Numbered from the stretch's first letter, positions 1 to 12,396 are shown. The stretch is DNA of 64,000 bases from Asterias amurensis (GCF_032118995.1 NC_092663.1:5704001-5768000), one strand, 5' to 3'. Numbers and translations are program-made. The notes: a model not told the origin generated them from the letters alone.

Positions 1-222
1 AGCTGCGCCACGCATCTGGAACTCTCCACCACTTAATCTTAGATCTTGTCTCTGTACCACAAAATTCAAATCTCTTCTCAAATGTCATCTTAAGTCACAA
101 GGTTTTCACAGAGTAATTTTGTTTTGTCTGTTTTCTTTTACTGCGCCTTGAACACCCACCAGGGTGGATGAGTGCGCATTACAAGTCTTTATTGTTATTA
201 TTATTATTAATATTATTACTAC
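1..222 (+). mobile_element. CR1/L2-like LINE, 3' end fragment
   Basis: This is the last part of a non-LTR retrotransposon. It matches, with substitutions, the end of the longer copy at 4750-6113: the last codons of the reverse-transcriptase ORF, a short 3' UTR with the block CGCCTTGAACACCCA, then GGGTGGAT, GTGCGCATTACAAGTC and a (TTA)n tail from about 191. It is cut by the window edge and 5'-truncated. It carries no usable coding capacity. Confidence 0.8.
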
Positions 223-437
223 TAAGACAGGATGGATTACCTGAGCCATTCAGGAGTTCTCTCTCTACAATCAGTACATGTTGGATGCTCTTTTTTCTCA
301 TCTTCTTTCTCTTTTGCCTGTGACCGTTGTGCATGAATATGAATATGAACATGAGTGCAAAGGAACTACTTATGTTTCACTGATGTGCAAACTGTATAGA
401 CTATGGGTTAATAATAATAAAGTGCAACCTAGGTTTG

Positions 438-751
438 AAGCCCGGTTCAGACAGGCAACTCCAGTTGATACTCCTGCAACGGGAATGTGGTACAAATTTT
501 ACTTCCTGCGGGCCGGAAGGCGATACAAATTTTGATGTCGCAAATTTTCCAGAAAAAAACTTACATCAGTTGCCCCGTGCTGAACTCCTGCGAAACATTC
601 ACTGCAAAAACAGCTCTGTGAGGTAAACATTTGTATCACATTCCCATTTGAAAAAAAGTATAAACCCGGCTTAAAGTACATGAAAAGTTTGACAACAATA
701 ACAAATTATTTGGTTCGGCGTGACTCTGGATCGCCTGTCTGAACTGGGTTT
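438..751. mobile_element. Small inverted-repeat element (MITE-like)
   Basis: The ends are inverted copies of each other: AGCCCGGTTCAGACAGGC near 438 and GCCTGTCTGAACTGGGTTT near 733-751. The interior has no convincing ORF. Related, more decayed sequence with the words CAGGAGTTGA and TTTGCAG appears near 24700-24890 and 59710-59830. This suits a non-autonomous DNA transposon. The family is not identified. Confidence 0.55.
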
Positions 752-1127
752 ATTTATTAATGTGTGGTTTACCTTATCTTAATGGTCTACATGTATATCA
801 AATACATCAACTATTCTACAAATTTTGCTTTTGTATTTACTTCACATCTCTATTAACTTTTACTTCTCTTTTGTTTTTATCTCAAAGCGCATAGGGACTT
901 CTCTGTGATTGTGATATGCGCTCTACAAAAATGGTTCATTATTATTATTATTACCATCAGTCATGGCACTGACTTATAACACCATAAAGGAACATTCTCA
1001 TATAAATGCATGTGAGTTGAAAATGGAATGACAAGCAGATTTCATCTTCAATGAATCTTTTACTTCTCTTGATCGGGAAGATGAATAATACTACTCTGAT
1101 CTCAAAGTGATTTTTCTCTGTATTTAC

Positions 1128-4100
1128 CTCCATCTTTTCTTGAACATACTTTCTCGCTGCTTCACGATCATCTGTAATAAATAAACAAGAAATTCAGGTA
1201 GTCAAACACATGAGCAGAAACAAACACACACTTATTCCTCTACACATATAGACCAGTCCAACAAAATTAGTAGCGCCATCCATTGATAAAATTTAACAAC
1301 TGCAGTGTCTTTGTGCATAATCTAGGCACGGGAAGACACAGCAGCAATGGCGGGCGCCGTGCTCAACACTTGCATGCCCCTATTGGTGTATTTGATAATG
1401 AAACAAACGGTTATGTAAACAACAGATATGAAGGTATGATAATACAAAATGTAGGGCCTAATTCATGCAATAATGTCACATTGGGGAAAGGATAAAGTAA
1501 GATTCTCTGTGACATCTCGACTGTAAATTTGCTATTATGAAATTGTTTGTTTTACTTAGCCATGAAACATTTAACAATTTGATCATACAGGTTTTCGTGT
1601 CATTGATACCAAAATGTGATTTCAGTATTTTCAAATGTTTTTAATACATTGATCACTTGATTATTTTGACATACATCATCACAGAATAAGATATTCCAAA
1701 GATTATTTTCAGTCAGTCAGTCAATCAGTTGAGCAAGAGGTTGTCTTCAGCCAACGCCTTCTTGGGAAACTCTGCTGGTCGTCTTCCACGCATCCCGGCC
1801 TAGCATCAGCGTCCTAAGCTCAGTTGTTTCTTGTTTTGTTGCGTCCTTCAGCTGATCTAGGAATATTAGTCTCATCCTTTACTTGCCCCCGTTTCCATCA
1901 ATAGTTTCCCAAACATTACAGAAAGTTGCATCAGTGTGGGAATAATAGTAAGAAAAGCATAGCCTCTAGAGTATGAACCAAGAATCAAATCTTACCATTG
2001 TCTTCTGCATTTTTCCAGGCATATTCCGTATTTAAGATGGCATTTACATGAGGAGAGACGTGAGCAACTTTCCCCTGAAAAAAAAATGTTTAACAGTTAT
2101 TTTGGTCAATGGTTTGCAGTCATTGTGTTGCAATTATTTCAACATGCATGTATGATGTATAAATAAAAACTATTTTTGAGAAAGGAATTGCAATCAGTAC
2201 AAAGACCCCTTTGACTTTATACCTTTACATTTGACAAGGCTGTCTGATTATCCAGAACTGGACCCAATTTCATGGCTCTGCTTACCGTGGAATTCTGCTC
2301 TTTTGGCCCATAGCATCGTGCTCTTTATAGGGCTTTGTGTAGAGTTATGTGGTAAGCAGATCCATGTAATTTGATCCTGATCAGTCAAGATCTGTTGTGG
2401 TATGTATTACACCACTGGACTACTGGATCTGTTGTGGTTACTGACAACACTACTGGGCTGAACATTTATAAGAAACACAAACAATAATTAATTGAAACTT
2501 ACCAAGTCAACATAATCTTTAGGTGTAAGATGAGGTCGATATCGATGGACACTGTGAATCCTATTGACAGATACTTGACTCTATTCCAAATAAAACAAAA
2601 CAGTCAAAAAATTACCAAATACCAATCATTACATATTAGTTTTGGTTTTATAGCTTACACTGATGTGTGTTCCAGTAATCTATGACAAAAATCACAGGCA
2701 TTCTACTCAGTGGGATTGGAACCCATGACCTTTGCAACTCTAGAGCAGTGTCTTAGACCACCTGTGAATGCCCGGTCATTGTAAAGGCAGTTTGAATCCT
2801 TTGTTTTAGCAGTGGGTACCGCAGCGACCCTTAGTGTTATTTAAAGACAGTGGCCACTATTGGTAATTGTCAAAGACCAGTCTTCTCAGTTGGTGTATCT
2901 CAACATATGCATAAAATAACAAACCTGTGGAAATTTGAGCTCAATCGGTCGTCGAAGTTGCGAGATAATAATGAAAGAAAAAAACACCCTTGTCACACGA
3001 AGTTGTGTGCCTTTAGATGGTTGATTTCGAGACCTCAAATTCTAAACTTGAGGTCTCGAAATCAAATTCGTGGAAAAATACTTCTTTCTCGAAAACTACT
3101 CCACTTCAGAGGGAGCCGTTTCTCACAATGCTTTTTACCATCAACCTCTCCCCATTACTCGTTACAAAGTAAGGTTTTATGCTAATAATTATTTTGAGTA
3201 GTTACCAATAGTGTCCACTGCCTTTAATAATTCTAGCACTCAATTTTGGGTTGAACAAAGACAAATTGACTAGAATGGGATATGAAACTGCGACCTCCGG
3301 ATTAACATGCCTGGAGGTCGGAGGTCGGATCCTGTTTTAGTAAACATTTCGTTAGTCATATGCAACTTTGATGACCAATTGAGTCCAAATTTTCTTTGAA
3401 TGTATGTTTGGATACACCAAGTGGGAAAACAAGTCTCTGACAATTAAAGGCATGTCCAGTGCCTTTAAAACACAGCAGAACAACAATCTTGACAATATAT
3501 TTGATGATCTTACCATTGTAGTCTCAGCATTCTTTGTAATACGTTCAATCTCGGAACCCTTGACTCTGGACTTCAACTTGCTGTTTTTCTTAATTCTTGG
3601 TGAAAGTTCAGTTTCATTAGACTTGTCCCCATCTTTTGAATTCTGCGCTTCTTTCTTGTCTTGTTTGGTGTCTTGGTTCTTTTGTCTTGTAACTTTCTTC
3701 TTAGCTTTCCATTGTTGTTCTGCAGCTTGAAGGTAGCTTAGCTCCAGCTGCACCTACAAATTAAATTGACCACCCATTGCATTATAAAAACAACATTCTC
3801 ATACATAAAGCCATCATATGATAAGGTGCTCCCTAGGCACTTAAAGGGATGCTGCAGTGAATTCAAATAAAACAGTTAATTTTGCTGTCATTTATTTCTG
3901 ATATATGTGTTGAACATCAATAAAATGTGTTTTGTTTTTTCCCCGATGTATCTCACTTGCGTAATTAGCGAATAAGTCATGCCCCCCTTTTGTGGATTGT
4001 TACCACGGGAATTTAACGTCGGGAATTTAAACATATCGTCGGCAAAAAGAGTCTGGTCCCTAACTACACGCGCCTAGGTACCAGGCCCACAGTGCACACG

Positions 4101-7100
4101 TCTCTATATGCACACAGCCAGGGGGCCCAACGGCGCGGATTCCCGACATGACGTCACATGAAGGCTCCCTTTTAGGGGCGGGTGGGTTCCCCTAATCTCT
4201 TGAAAACCACTTTTAAAATACTTGCGCATTAAAAATATATATATATATATATTTTAGGTTTAAAAAGTCATGTTCAATCGTTTAAATTTTTAAAAAACCC
4301 ATTGCAGCCACCCTTTAAGGAACTGGACGAGTAACTCAACCGATCTGGAGATAAGACTAGTCTTTAACTCTGTATGAAATCCACCCCTGGACTCAATTGC
4401 GATGACGTAACTCTCCTCCCGCCATCGGGAGGAGGGTTACGTTATCGCAACTGCCCTGGACTACAAACACAAAGTGTTAAAAACTGTAAAGAAGAGACAA
4501 TATCTTACTACTAGTGGTGTTGTTGTGTGTATTCCTTTACCAGAGGAATCAAACTCATTCTCTACACGCTGTCTGTTGAAATAGTCCTCTCTGTGAAAAA
4601 AAAAAAAAAATCAAACATGTCAAGTTGTCGGAACAAATTGGAGACTGAGGCTCGTTTCAAATCCATGGCTTCCGCTTTGGATTCGGCTTCAGGCTTCGTT
4701 CTCTCATCTGATGCCCTGATGAGCGTATACGCAAAGCACACTTAATGGTAAAAACAATCACAGGGCCTGAGCCCAATCTGAAGTCAAAGCTGTAGTTTCT
4801 GCAATGGACAATGGTAACCTTACAGCACTGGTCCTGCTAGACTTGAGTGCTGCTTTTGACACTGTTGATCACAACATCCTTCTCTCTCGGCTCCAGAATC
4901 ACCTTGGAATAGAGGACACAGCCCTAGCATGGTGCAAATCGTATCTAGCAATAGAACTCAGCATGTTTGTATTGGCACCGCGGTATCCGACCCTGTTGTT
5001 TTGAACTACTCTGTGCCACAGGGGTGGTCCTGGGCCCGCAGTGGTTTATGCTGTACACTTTACAGATTCGTGACATCATCCTGAAATTTAATCTGAATTA
5101 CCATGTCTATGCAGACGACACTCAGCTATACATCACGTTTAAATCTTCTCAAGAAAAAGCCAATGCATCTATTGCAAGACTTGAGAAATGCATCCAAGAG
5201 ATTCAACGTTGGACACAACAAAACTTCCTGAAATTAAATGATGATAAGACAGAGTTCCTTCTATTTGGGTCACGTCAACAGTTAACTAAGGTTTCAGTGC
5301 CATACATTTCCATCGGTGATGCTCAGCTAGCTCCCTCGCTGCAAGCTCGGAACTTAGGGGTTATTTTTGATTCATCAATGACACTTCAACCACACATCAA
5401 CAACATCGTTCGTCTGTCATCATACCACATCTGGAATATTGGTAAGATTCGTTAGTACTTGGACAAAAGTGCCACTGAAAAGGTCATTCACGCATTTGTT
5501 ACTTCTCGCCTTGACAATGGCAATGCTCTTCTCTACAGTCTTCCTAACAACCAGATTTCCCGTCTTCATTGCCTCCAAAATACTGCTGCTCGCATTGTGA
5601 CAATGTCTAAGAAATCCTGTTCCATCACCCCCATTCTGAAACAACTACACTGGCTCCCTATCTCTCAACGAATCATCTTCAAGCTGATGCTCATTGTCCA
5701 CAAAGCACTTAATGGCAAGGCTCCCCTCTATATTTCTGAACTTCTCCAAGTTTACACTCCATCAAGAAATCTTCGATCAAGTTCCATGCTTCTTCTCATT
5801 GAACCCAAGTCTCAACACTCATGGGGAGACAGGTCTTTTTCTTCAGCTGCGCCACGCATCTGGAACTCTCTACCACTTTATCTTAGAACTTGTCTTTGTA
5901 CCACAACATTCAAATCTCTTCTCAAAACTTATCTAATGTCACAGGTTTTCAAGGACTAATTTTTGTTGTGTCTGTTTTTCTTTGTTTTGTTTTTGTTTTG
6001 TTTTGTTTTGTTTTGTTTGTTGTTGGTTTTTTTAATACTGCGCCTTGAACACCCAGCAGGGTGGATATGTGCGCATTACAAGTCTTATTATTATTATTTT
6101 ATTATTATTATTAAAAGGCCTTTGTAAATATGGATCACTTCTTACAAAATATATCGTAGGAGGTCCTGTTTTCGAGGTGTCCCCAAAATTGTGGCAAATC
6201 TTTTACCTCTCTGTGCACTATGTAAACAGTCCCTAGATAAAAATTGTGTGGTTTTATTTGCCAAGCAAAGAGTCTCCTCTCCCCCTTGAACAAAACTTAG
6301 AAACACGTAAGGCTCCACTGGTTATTTGCACTTGTATTTTGTAAATGCAAAAAGTTTGGTATTTTAGGCATTTCTACAAGGTACAACATTATGTCATAAT
6401 GTTGAGACCATATAAAAATATTTGCCCACCGAAAAAGTTTAATCAAACACTATTTCAATTCACAAATCATGATGATCAAATCATGTGACTGAATATTTTG
6501 CTGAGCATTCTTGAAAAAAAATACAGAGGCTTAAAGAAGCCATGTGCCTCATATAATTTTCTAATTTTTTCGAGTTTTTTATTTTTTAACCATCATATCA
6601 ATATTATTATTAATATTAAAGGAACACGTTGCCTTGAATCGGACGAGTTGGTCAAAACAAAAGCGTTTGTAACCGTTTTTTATAAAATGCATATGGTTGG
6701 AAAGATGTTTTAAAAGTAGAATACAATGATCCACACAAGTTTGCCTCGAAATTGCGTGGTTTTCCTTCTACTGTGCGAACTAACATGGTCGGCCATTTAT
6801 GGGAGTCAAAATTTTGACCCCCATAAATGGCCGACGTGTTAGTTGACGAGGTAAAAGGAAAACCACGCAATTTCGAGGCATGTTTATGTGGATCATTGTA
6901 TTCTACTTTTACAACATCTTTCTACCCATATGCATTTTATAAAAAACGGTTACAAACGCTTTTCAAAGACCAACTCGACCGATCCAAGGCAACGTGTTCC
7001 TTTAAAATTTAAACATCAGCTTGCTGATTCAATTATCACTGTTTATTTATACGCTGAGTTATAAATATTAAGAAAAAAAATGAAAAAAAAAAAAAATCAG

Positions 7101-8690
7101 ATTTGAAAGCCAGTAATTATTCACATTTTTTATTATTATTTTTATTTTTTTTATTTTTTGCAAGTTAACATGGTAATTTTTAAAATTTAATAAAAAAATA
7201 TTGTGAATAAAATGAAGACAACTGCTGGCTATACATGTATAGTCATACACAGAGTCTCAAAGAACACTTGTAGTCTTCCATGTATGGCTTCACCGGGAAA
7301 CCATACTTTTTCGTTTGCCATGAAAACAGGAAAAACTCAAAACAAATGGGGCCAGTTGAAGTCATCAAAGATCAGTGTGTGGTGTGAACATTTCAATGTC
7401 CATCAAGTTTTAATATATGTTTGCATACTTCATATAAACAAATAAAGGTAATTAGGGCATCAGTTGATAATATGGCATTATTATTTTTTTCCCAATTCAA
7501 AGAAAAAGGCATAATTAATAGTACCGTGAAAACTGGTAAGAGGAGGATAAACGAAGTAAACATTAATTTTCTTCTTCTTGCCTATTGTCAATATGAATGC
7601 TGGTCATCTCGCCACCTGACAAGCTCGCCACCAACAAAGTCCCCCCCTGCAAAGTCGCCCCCTACCCGGCTCGCCCCGGGTTGAAACAAAGTCGCCCCCT
7701 GGCAATGTCGCCCCCAACAATGTCGCCCCCTAGCAAAGTCGCCCCCTGACAATGTCGCCCCCAGCCAATGTCACCCCCTAGCAAAGTAGCCCCCAGATGT
7801 TGTTCGGAAAATAATTAAGGCTACAATAATTATGGTAAAAAAATATAGTTAAAACATTTTCAGAAAAAATTCTGTATGAAGTAATGTGCTTGTGGAAGGT
7901 CTAACCCTACTCCTAGAACTATTTCGGTTTCGTCCGGCTATCGTCTCCCTAACCCTAACCCTAACCCTAACCCTAACCCTAACCCTTAACTATTTTCTGG
8001 GGGCGACTTTGCTAGGGGGCGACATTGGCTGGGGGCGACATTGTCTGGGGGCGACATTGTCAGGGGGCGACTTTGTAACAACTCGGGGCGAGCCGGTTAG
8101 GGGGCGACTTTGCAGGGGGCGACTTTGTTGGTGGCGAGCTTGCTAGGTGGCGAGATGACCAGCCCTCGTCAAGATAGCCTCTGAGGCTATAGATAGGCAA
8201 GAGAAGAAGAAGGCTGCACTCAAATTCAATACTATTGAATTTGAGTGCAGCCTTCACAGGGGTCTTTTCGCGCATTGATAGTTTTTATAACAAAAAACAG
8301 GACCTCTCTAACAGTAACATTAACATGTCTAACTCTAACTAGTAACTTTGCTTAGTTTACTTCTTATTTCCATGGTCCTCATGGAGCAATAATATTGAAT
8401 ATTCGATTCGAAGGAGGAAGTAAATTAAAATGGGGTGAGTGTCTTGCTTTTACTTAAAACATTATTAAAAAAACACAGGTGTTAAGACCAGGTCTCACAC
8501 CGACTTTGCTGACCAGATACACCAGAGCTTAAATTAAGTATTTAATATTATTAATATTATTTAGTTACTTTAAAAATTAAGTTAAAAAGCAAAGTGAACA
8601 GGTGAAAGTCTAGAAGAAAAAAAGTTAGTTTACTTACAATTTAAGTTTGACAAGTTTTGCAACTTTATCACTATCAGGATCGCCTGCCAT
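1128..8690 (-). CDS. Unrecognised lysine-rich protein, N-terminal 192 residues (partial gene)
   Basis: Six exons read on the minus strand: 8690-8638, 4590-4509, 3753-3514, 2580-2503, 2074-1996 and 1171-1128. All have AG/GT borders and the phase closes at each junction. Translation starts MAGDPDSDKVAKLVKLK. It continues with an acidic/aromatic stretch (LEDYFNRQRVENEF), a charged Lys/Gln-rich probable coiled-coil in exon 3 (residues about 46-125), then a conserved-looking segment with HRYRPHLTPKDYVDL. The last exon here ends at an open donor in phase 0, so the protein continues to the left of the window. I do not recognise the family. Intron 1 holds the LINE at 4750-6113 and several foldback elements. 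The start lies 412 bp from the divergent shugoshin start, so a shared promoter is likely. The strong basis is exon structure and phase; there is no functional assignment. Confidence 0.78.
2845..3223 (+). mobile_element. TTAA-flanked MITE, family A, complete
   Basis: The terminal inverted repeats begin with variants of AGGCAGTGGACACTATTGG. The element is bracketed by TTAA at 2841-2844 and 3224-3227, as expected for piggyBac-type target duplication. A central palindrome carries TCGAGACCTCAA and its complement. It lies in an intron of the unrecognised minus-strand gene, and other full copies occur at 21231, 22286, 51211 and 58280. It codes for no protein. Confidence 0.85.
4750..6113 (+). mobile_element. 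CR1/L2-group LINE, 5'-truncated, reverse-transcriptase half
   Basis: The remnant holds the middle and end of a non-LTR reverse transcriptase. The early part (4804-5004) has LLDLSAAFDTVDH, RT motif A with its catalytic Asp. After a frame change near 4985 comes the catalytic YADDTQLY motif (about 5110), then FLKLNDDKTEFLLFG. A stop near 5453 separates the C-terminal domain (5459-5959), which has LHWLPISQRI and ends shortly before the 3' UTR. The 3' end has the CGCCTTGAACACCCAGCAGG block and a TTA tail (about 6086-6113). At least one frameshift, one stop and a missing 5' half make it inactive. It sits in intron 1 of the minus-strand gene, opposite to transcription, about 160 bp upstream (in transcript sense) of exon 2. 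Confidence 0.9.
6620..7001. mobile_element. TTAA-flanked MITE, family B, long near-perfect palindrome
   Basis: The two halves (about 6620-6810 and 6815-7001) are nearly exact reverse complements, starting AGGAACACGTTGCCTTG and ending with its complement. TTAA flanks lie at 6616-6619 and 7002-7005. Transcribed, it would form a hairpin of about 190 bp. A partial copy lies at 57625-57727. The paired translations at 6652-6870 and 6827-7012 are simply both arms of the palindrome and are not genes. Confidence 0.9.
7569..8212. mobile_element. Foldback element with arms of short GGGGGCGAC repeats and telomere-like core
   Basis: The outer ends pair (TTCTTCTTGCCTAT at 7571 with ATAGGCAAGAGAAGAAG at 8194). 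Inside these, GCTGGTCATCTCGCCACC (7599) pairs with its complement ending at 8162. The arms consist of about 8-10 degenerate units of GTCGCCCCCT plus 5-6 bases on the left, and the complementary units on the right. The core contains about seven CCCTAA units (7947-7987). The element resembles Foldback/Galileo-type elements in having repeat-built inverted arms. No transposase ORF is visible. Confidence 0.75.
7947..7988 (+). repeat. Interstitial telomere-like (CCCTAA)n run
   Basis: About seven head-to-tail CCCTAA units end in CCCTTAAC. They sit inside the foldback element, with single-copy DNA on both sides, so this is an internal run and not a chromosome end. Confidence 0.9.
8209..8256. repeat. 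Perfect short hairpin
   Basis: AAGGCTGCACTCAAATTC and its exact complement GAATTTGAGTGCAGCCTT are separated by only a few bases, giving arms of about 22 bp. It directly abuts the foldback element and lies in intron 1 of the minus-strand gene. It may be a solo end of another element. Confidence 0.8.
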
Positions 8691-9101
8691 TCTACTTAAA
8701 ATCGGCCAGTTTCAACAAAAATAGCATTCATCACTCTCAGAAAAGTAAAAAAGAAAGAAAAACATCAAAAGTCTTCATTATTTTGATAGAATAGCGTCTG
8801 TTGCGTTGACAACGGACCCCCTAAAAACTAGTTATTTATTAAAAATCACACTTTTGCACGCAGAGACTGCTGTTGGTATCCAGCATGATTGTTGTGTATA
8901 GTTGTGTGCAGTTCTTATAGCTGGTAAACTAAACAGTTGTTTTCTTTTAACATCGCCTTAACCGCACTAGAAAAGAAAGACGCGTGATCTGCGCCTTCAT
9001 CCTCTCTCGTGTTAGATAAAGTAAACAGTGTTCGTAAAAAGAATGCACGAATTTTAAAATTAGACCCAGCGAGCTGCTAGAGTTGTTTATCCGATGATCC
9101 G
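8691..9101. promoter_or_regulatory. Divergent promoter region of the unrecognised gene and shugoshin
   Basis: Only 411 bp separate the start codons of the minus-strand gene (8690) and of shugoshin (9102), so both 5' UTRs and core promoters must overlap here or use unseen upstream exons. No clear TATA box is positioned for either gene. The stretch has no recognisable repeats, unlike its surroundings, which fits a maintained regulatory region. Confidence 0.6.
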
Positions 9102-12100
9102 ATGGACACTACACACACAAAAAAGGTACGCTTGTTTACCAATATTTTGTTGCATTTTTACTGTTATCAAACTTTTTAAAGTGGTCTTACATTTAAGCAT
9201 GAGAAAATGAAGAGGAGCAAAAATATGACGATATTTAAAATACAAAGAGTTACACATTTCGGCAGGTTGCAATCTTTGTGTTGGGCGCAAACTTCTATCC
9301 TTGCACAAACTTCAGCCTCCGCTGAGCGCGCAAACTTGACGGCCTGGTTTAATTATGTGCAGGCAGCAGGTTTAAGCCTGCGCACCAGATATTCCGCGCA
9401 AAGTAATGATTATTTTAAATATTTATATTTTAATTATTACATGGAGGAATTCCTCCATGGTTATTATGAACAAATTGTGACCATACAGGATAACTTTCCG
9501 TATGGCGCCACCACTTTTTCACTCACTCATTTTTACAAAAAGGGATATATCAATCAGGTAATCTAGATAGATACGACTAGTACTAGGCCTATATATTATT
9601 TTATTTCGAATGAAAAAGTGGTGGCGCCATACGGAAACTTTTCCACCAGACAACTCGTCCGTTCGGACAACTCGACGGTTCAGACAACTCGACGATTCGG
9701 ACATTTCGACGGTTCAGACAACTTGACTTTGATTTTGAGGATGAGACAACTCGAGGGATGGATGGCCAAGACAAGTCGACGGTTGAGCGGCCGACCTCCG
9801 TAGTTACTACTAATCATGTTTTTACTATTACACAAAGTTTCCTGTAGTATTCCTGCGATTTCTATAATATAATTTATCATTATTATTTATCAATTAGGCC
9901 TGTTAATTATTATCATCACAAGAAAGTGTGGTGTCCCACTCAAGCCATTCTTTGAAGAAACATCTGTTAGTTAGTGACTGTCCTGGGAGACTTTGTGTAT
10001 GAAAAACAGACTCAGCTAGTACAGTAGCAGTTTGTCTTTAATTTATTCAAAATAATAATAGGTTAAAAAAATATATATATATTAAGTAATTAAAACATTA
10101 TATTATTTATACAGCTCTATAAATTGATGGAAGATTTACTTTTATTTATTTTATTACCACCAACAATAACAACTTGGTCAATGTATGGTAGCCTACAAAA
10201 TAATGAATATGCGGGTCACGTACGGTAAAAAAACTTTAAAAAGTGTGAATTATCTGTTTTTGCCCGGATATTAAACCCCACCAGCATAATAAACCCCACC
10301 ACCTGCCTGGAAACGCACCTGTGCATGTGCCAAGCCCCCCTCCCACCCCAAGGCCGCTATAGTATTAACGTATACGTGACCCCTCCCGCCCCGCGCGTCC
10401 CCATCTTAAGTTCACGGCCATCCGTCCACTTGTATTGACCCCAAGTCGAGTTGTCTGACGGTTGAATAAATCATCCGTCGAGTTGTCTGAACCATAGAGT
10501 TGTCTGAACCAATGAGTTGTCCGAACAGACGAGTTGTCCGACAGACGAGTCAACAAATTCAAGCTTTCTGCATGCCCTTCCTTCCTGCCTGCCATCATAG
10601 TATCGAACCACGAATCAAAAGTCATTCAGCTAAAAAACAAATAGTCCACTCCACATCCTCATAATTTTTCAAAAAGAATCCTTGAGAATATAAAATAATT
10701 TGATTGATAGATGAGTTCATTTTTTCATGTTGAGCTTGACATTAGTGTCATCATTCATGGTCAAGAGTGTGGAGGGGATACATCCGAAAGCTGAACAGAC
10801 CTTCTCTACTAGCTGGGGGGGGTTATATAAATATATCGCAACAAAAATTAACGATGCATGCAGCCCAGTAGCAGGTGGTCAACTTTGAAGAAGTCACCAG
10901 AGTGACAATGACAGTGCATCCTGAGAATTAAAAATTAGTCGCATCTTAAGTGTTGTAGTATCGACTATTTGAATTGAGGTGTGACTACTCGAGGGAGTAG
11001 TAAATTTCATTAGTCTCCCAGGCCTAATTTATGAGCTCAATGGTCTGTAGATTTTGTCAATTAAATCCAATATTTATTAACGTTAACAAATGTAATACTT
11101 TTTTAATAAGTAGAATTATTATTATTAAATTATTATTATCATGTTCTTGTTTAACAAGTATACTTCTTTATTACTGTTTTGTTACAGGGTAAGGAAAGTG
11201 AGTCGAAGATGTTACAACAAGGAGAAGGAAACACCAGTATTGAGATGATTAAAGAGAGGATGAAACAGAAGAGGAGAAAGAAAGCTCTGAATGATAGCAA
11301 TACATCCTGGTCTCGGTCTCGTTCAAAGAAAAAAGGTTTGTCAGTCACTCTGCCTGGTAACAATCATTGGTGCAGTTTAAATTATAAGGCAGTTAAAAAG
11401 CACTGGACACCTGCGCCTTGAACACCCAGCAGGGTGGATACGTGCGCATTACTCAACTCAAAACAATTGTTAGCATAAAAACTTACTTGGTCATGAGCAA
11501 TGGAGAGCTGTTCAAAGTATAAAACATTGTGAGAAACGGCTCCCTCTGAAGTAGCGTAGTTTATGAGAGAGAGGTAATTTCTCACTCAAATAATAAAAGA
11601 CCTCCTTTAGAGACCTTAGTCTTTTATAAATGCGTCTGTAGGAAAAACACACAAATATTGCGATTAGTATTGACGTCGCGTCTATTTGGAGGCGCGACTA
11701 GTCGAGTAGTAAACTTCACTTGTTGCCCAGGCTTAGTTGAGAAAGTCATCCATGCTCTAGTCTCCTCCCGCTTGGACTGTTGCAACTCGCTCTTGGTTGG
11801 ACTTCCAGCTTCATATACTTCTCGTCTGCAACGTGTTCACAATAATGCCGCTCGAGTCGTTGTCCAAGCAAGAAAATACGACCACATTTCGCCAGTCCTA
11901 AGACGCCTACATTGGCTCCCCATCGCAAAGAGGATCACCTTCAAAATCTGCCTCCTTGTGTTCAAAGTTCTGCATGGACAAGCCCCACAGTATCTTTGTG
12001 AACTCATCTTCACTAAGCACAGCAGTCGTGCTCTACGGTCTGCTGGATCTCACTTGCTGGTAGAGCCAAGGTCTAGAACAATTGGTTACGGAGACCGTGC

Positions 12101-12323
12101 TTTCGCCAAAGCTGCTCCTGCCCTTTGGAATAAGCTCCCAGTCTCACTTCGCCAAACAATGTCTCTCAACAACTTTAAGAGGGAACTGAAAACACACTTG
12201 TTCACTTAGACTTTCGTTGGGTTTCATTATGTTTTGTTTATTCTTCATTTTCTATTGTATAATGTTTTCATTTTGTGTAGGCGCCTTGATCGGTTTTCTG
12301 GAAAAGTGCGCATTATAAATCCA

Positions 12324-12396
<73 letters not shown>

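Noticed and set aside
7947-7988. True telomere
   Set aside because: Only about seven units, inside a foldback element, with genes on both sides.
11658-12209. Host gene of 183 codons
   Set aside because: The sequence is the C-terminal part of a CR1/L2-like reverse transcriptase, followed by a LINE 3' end and TTA tail.
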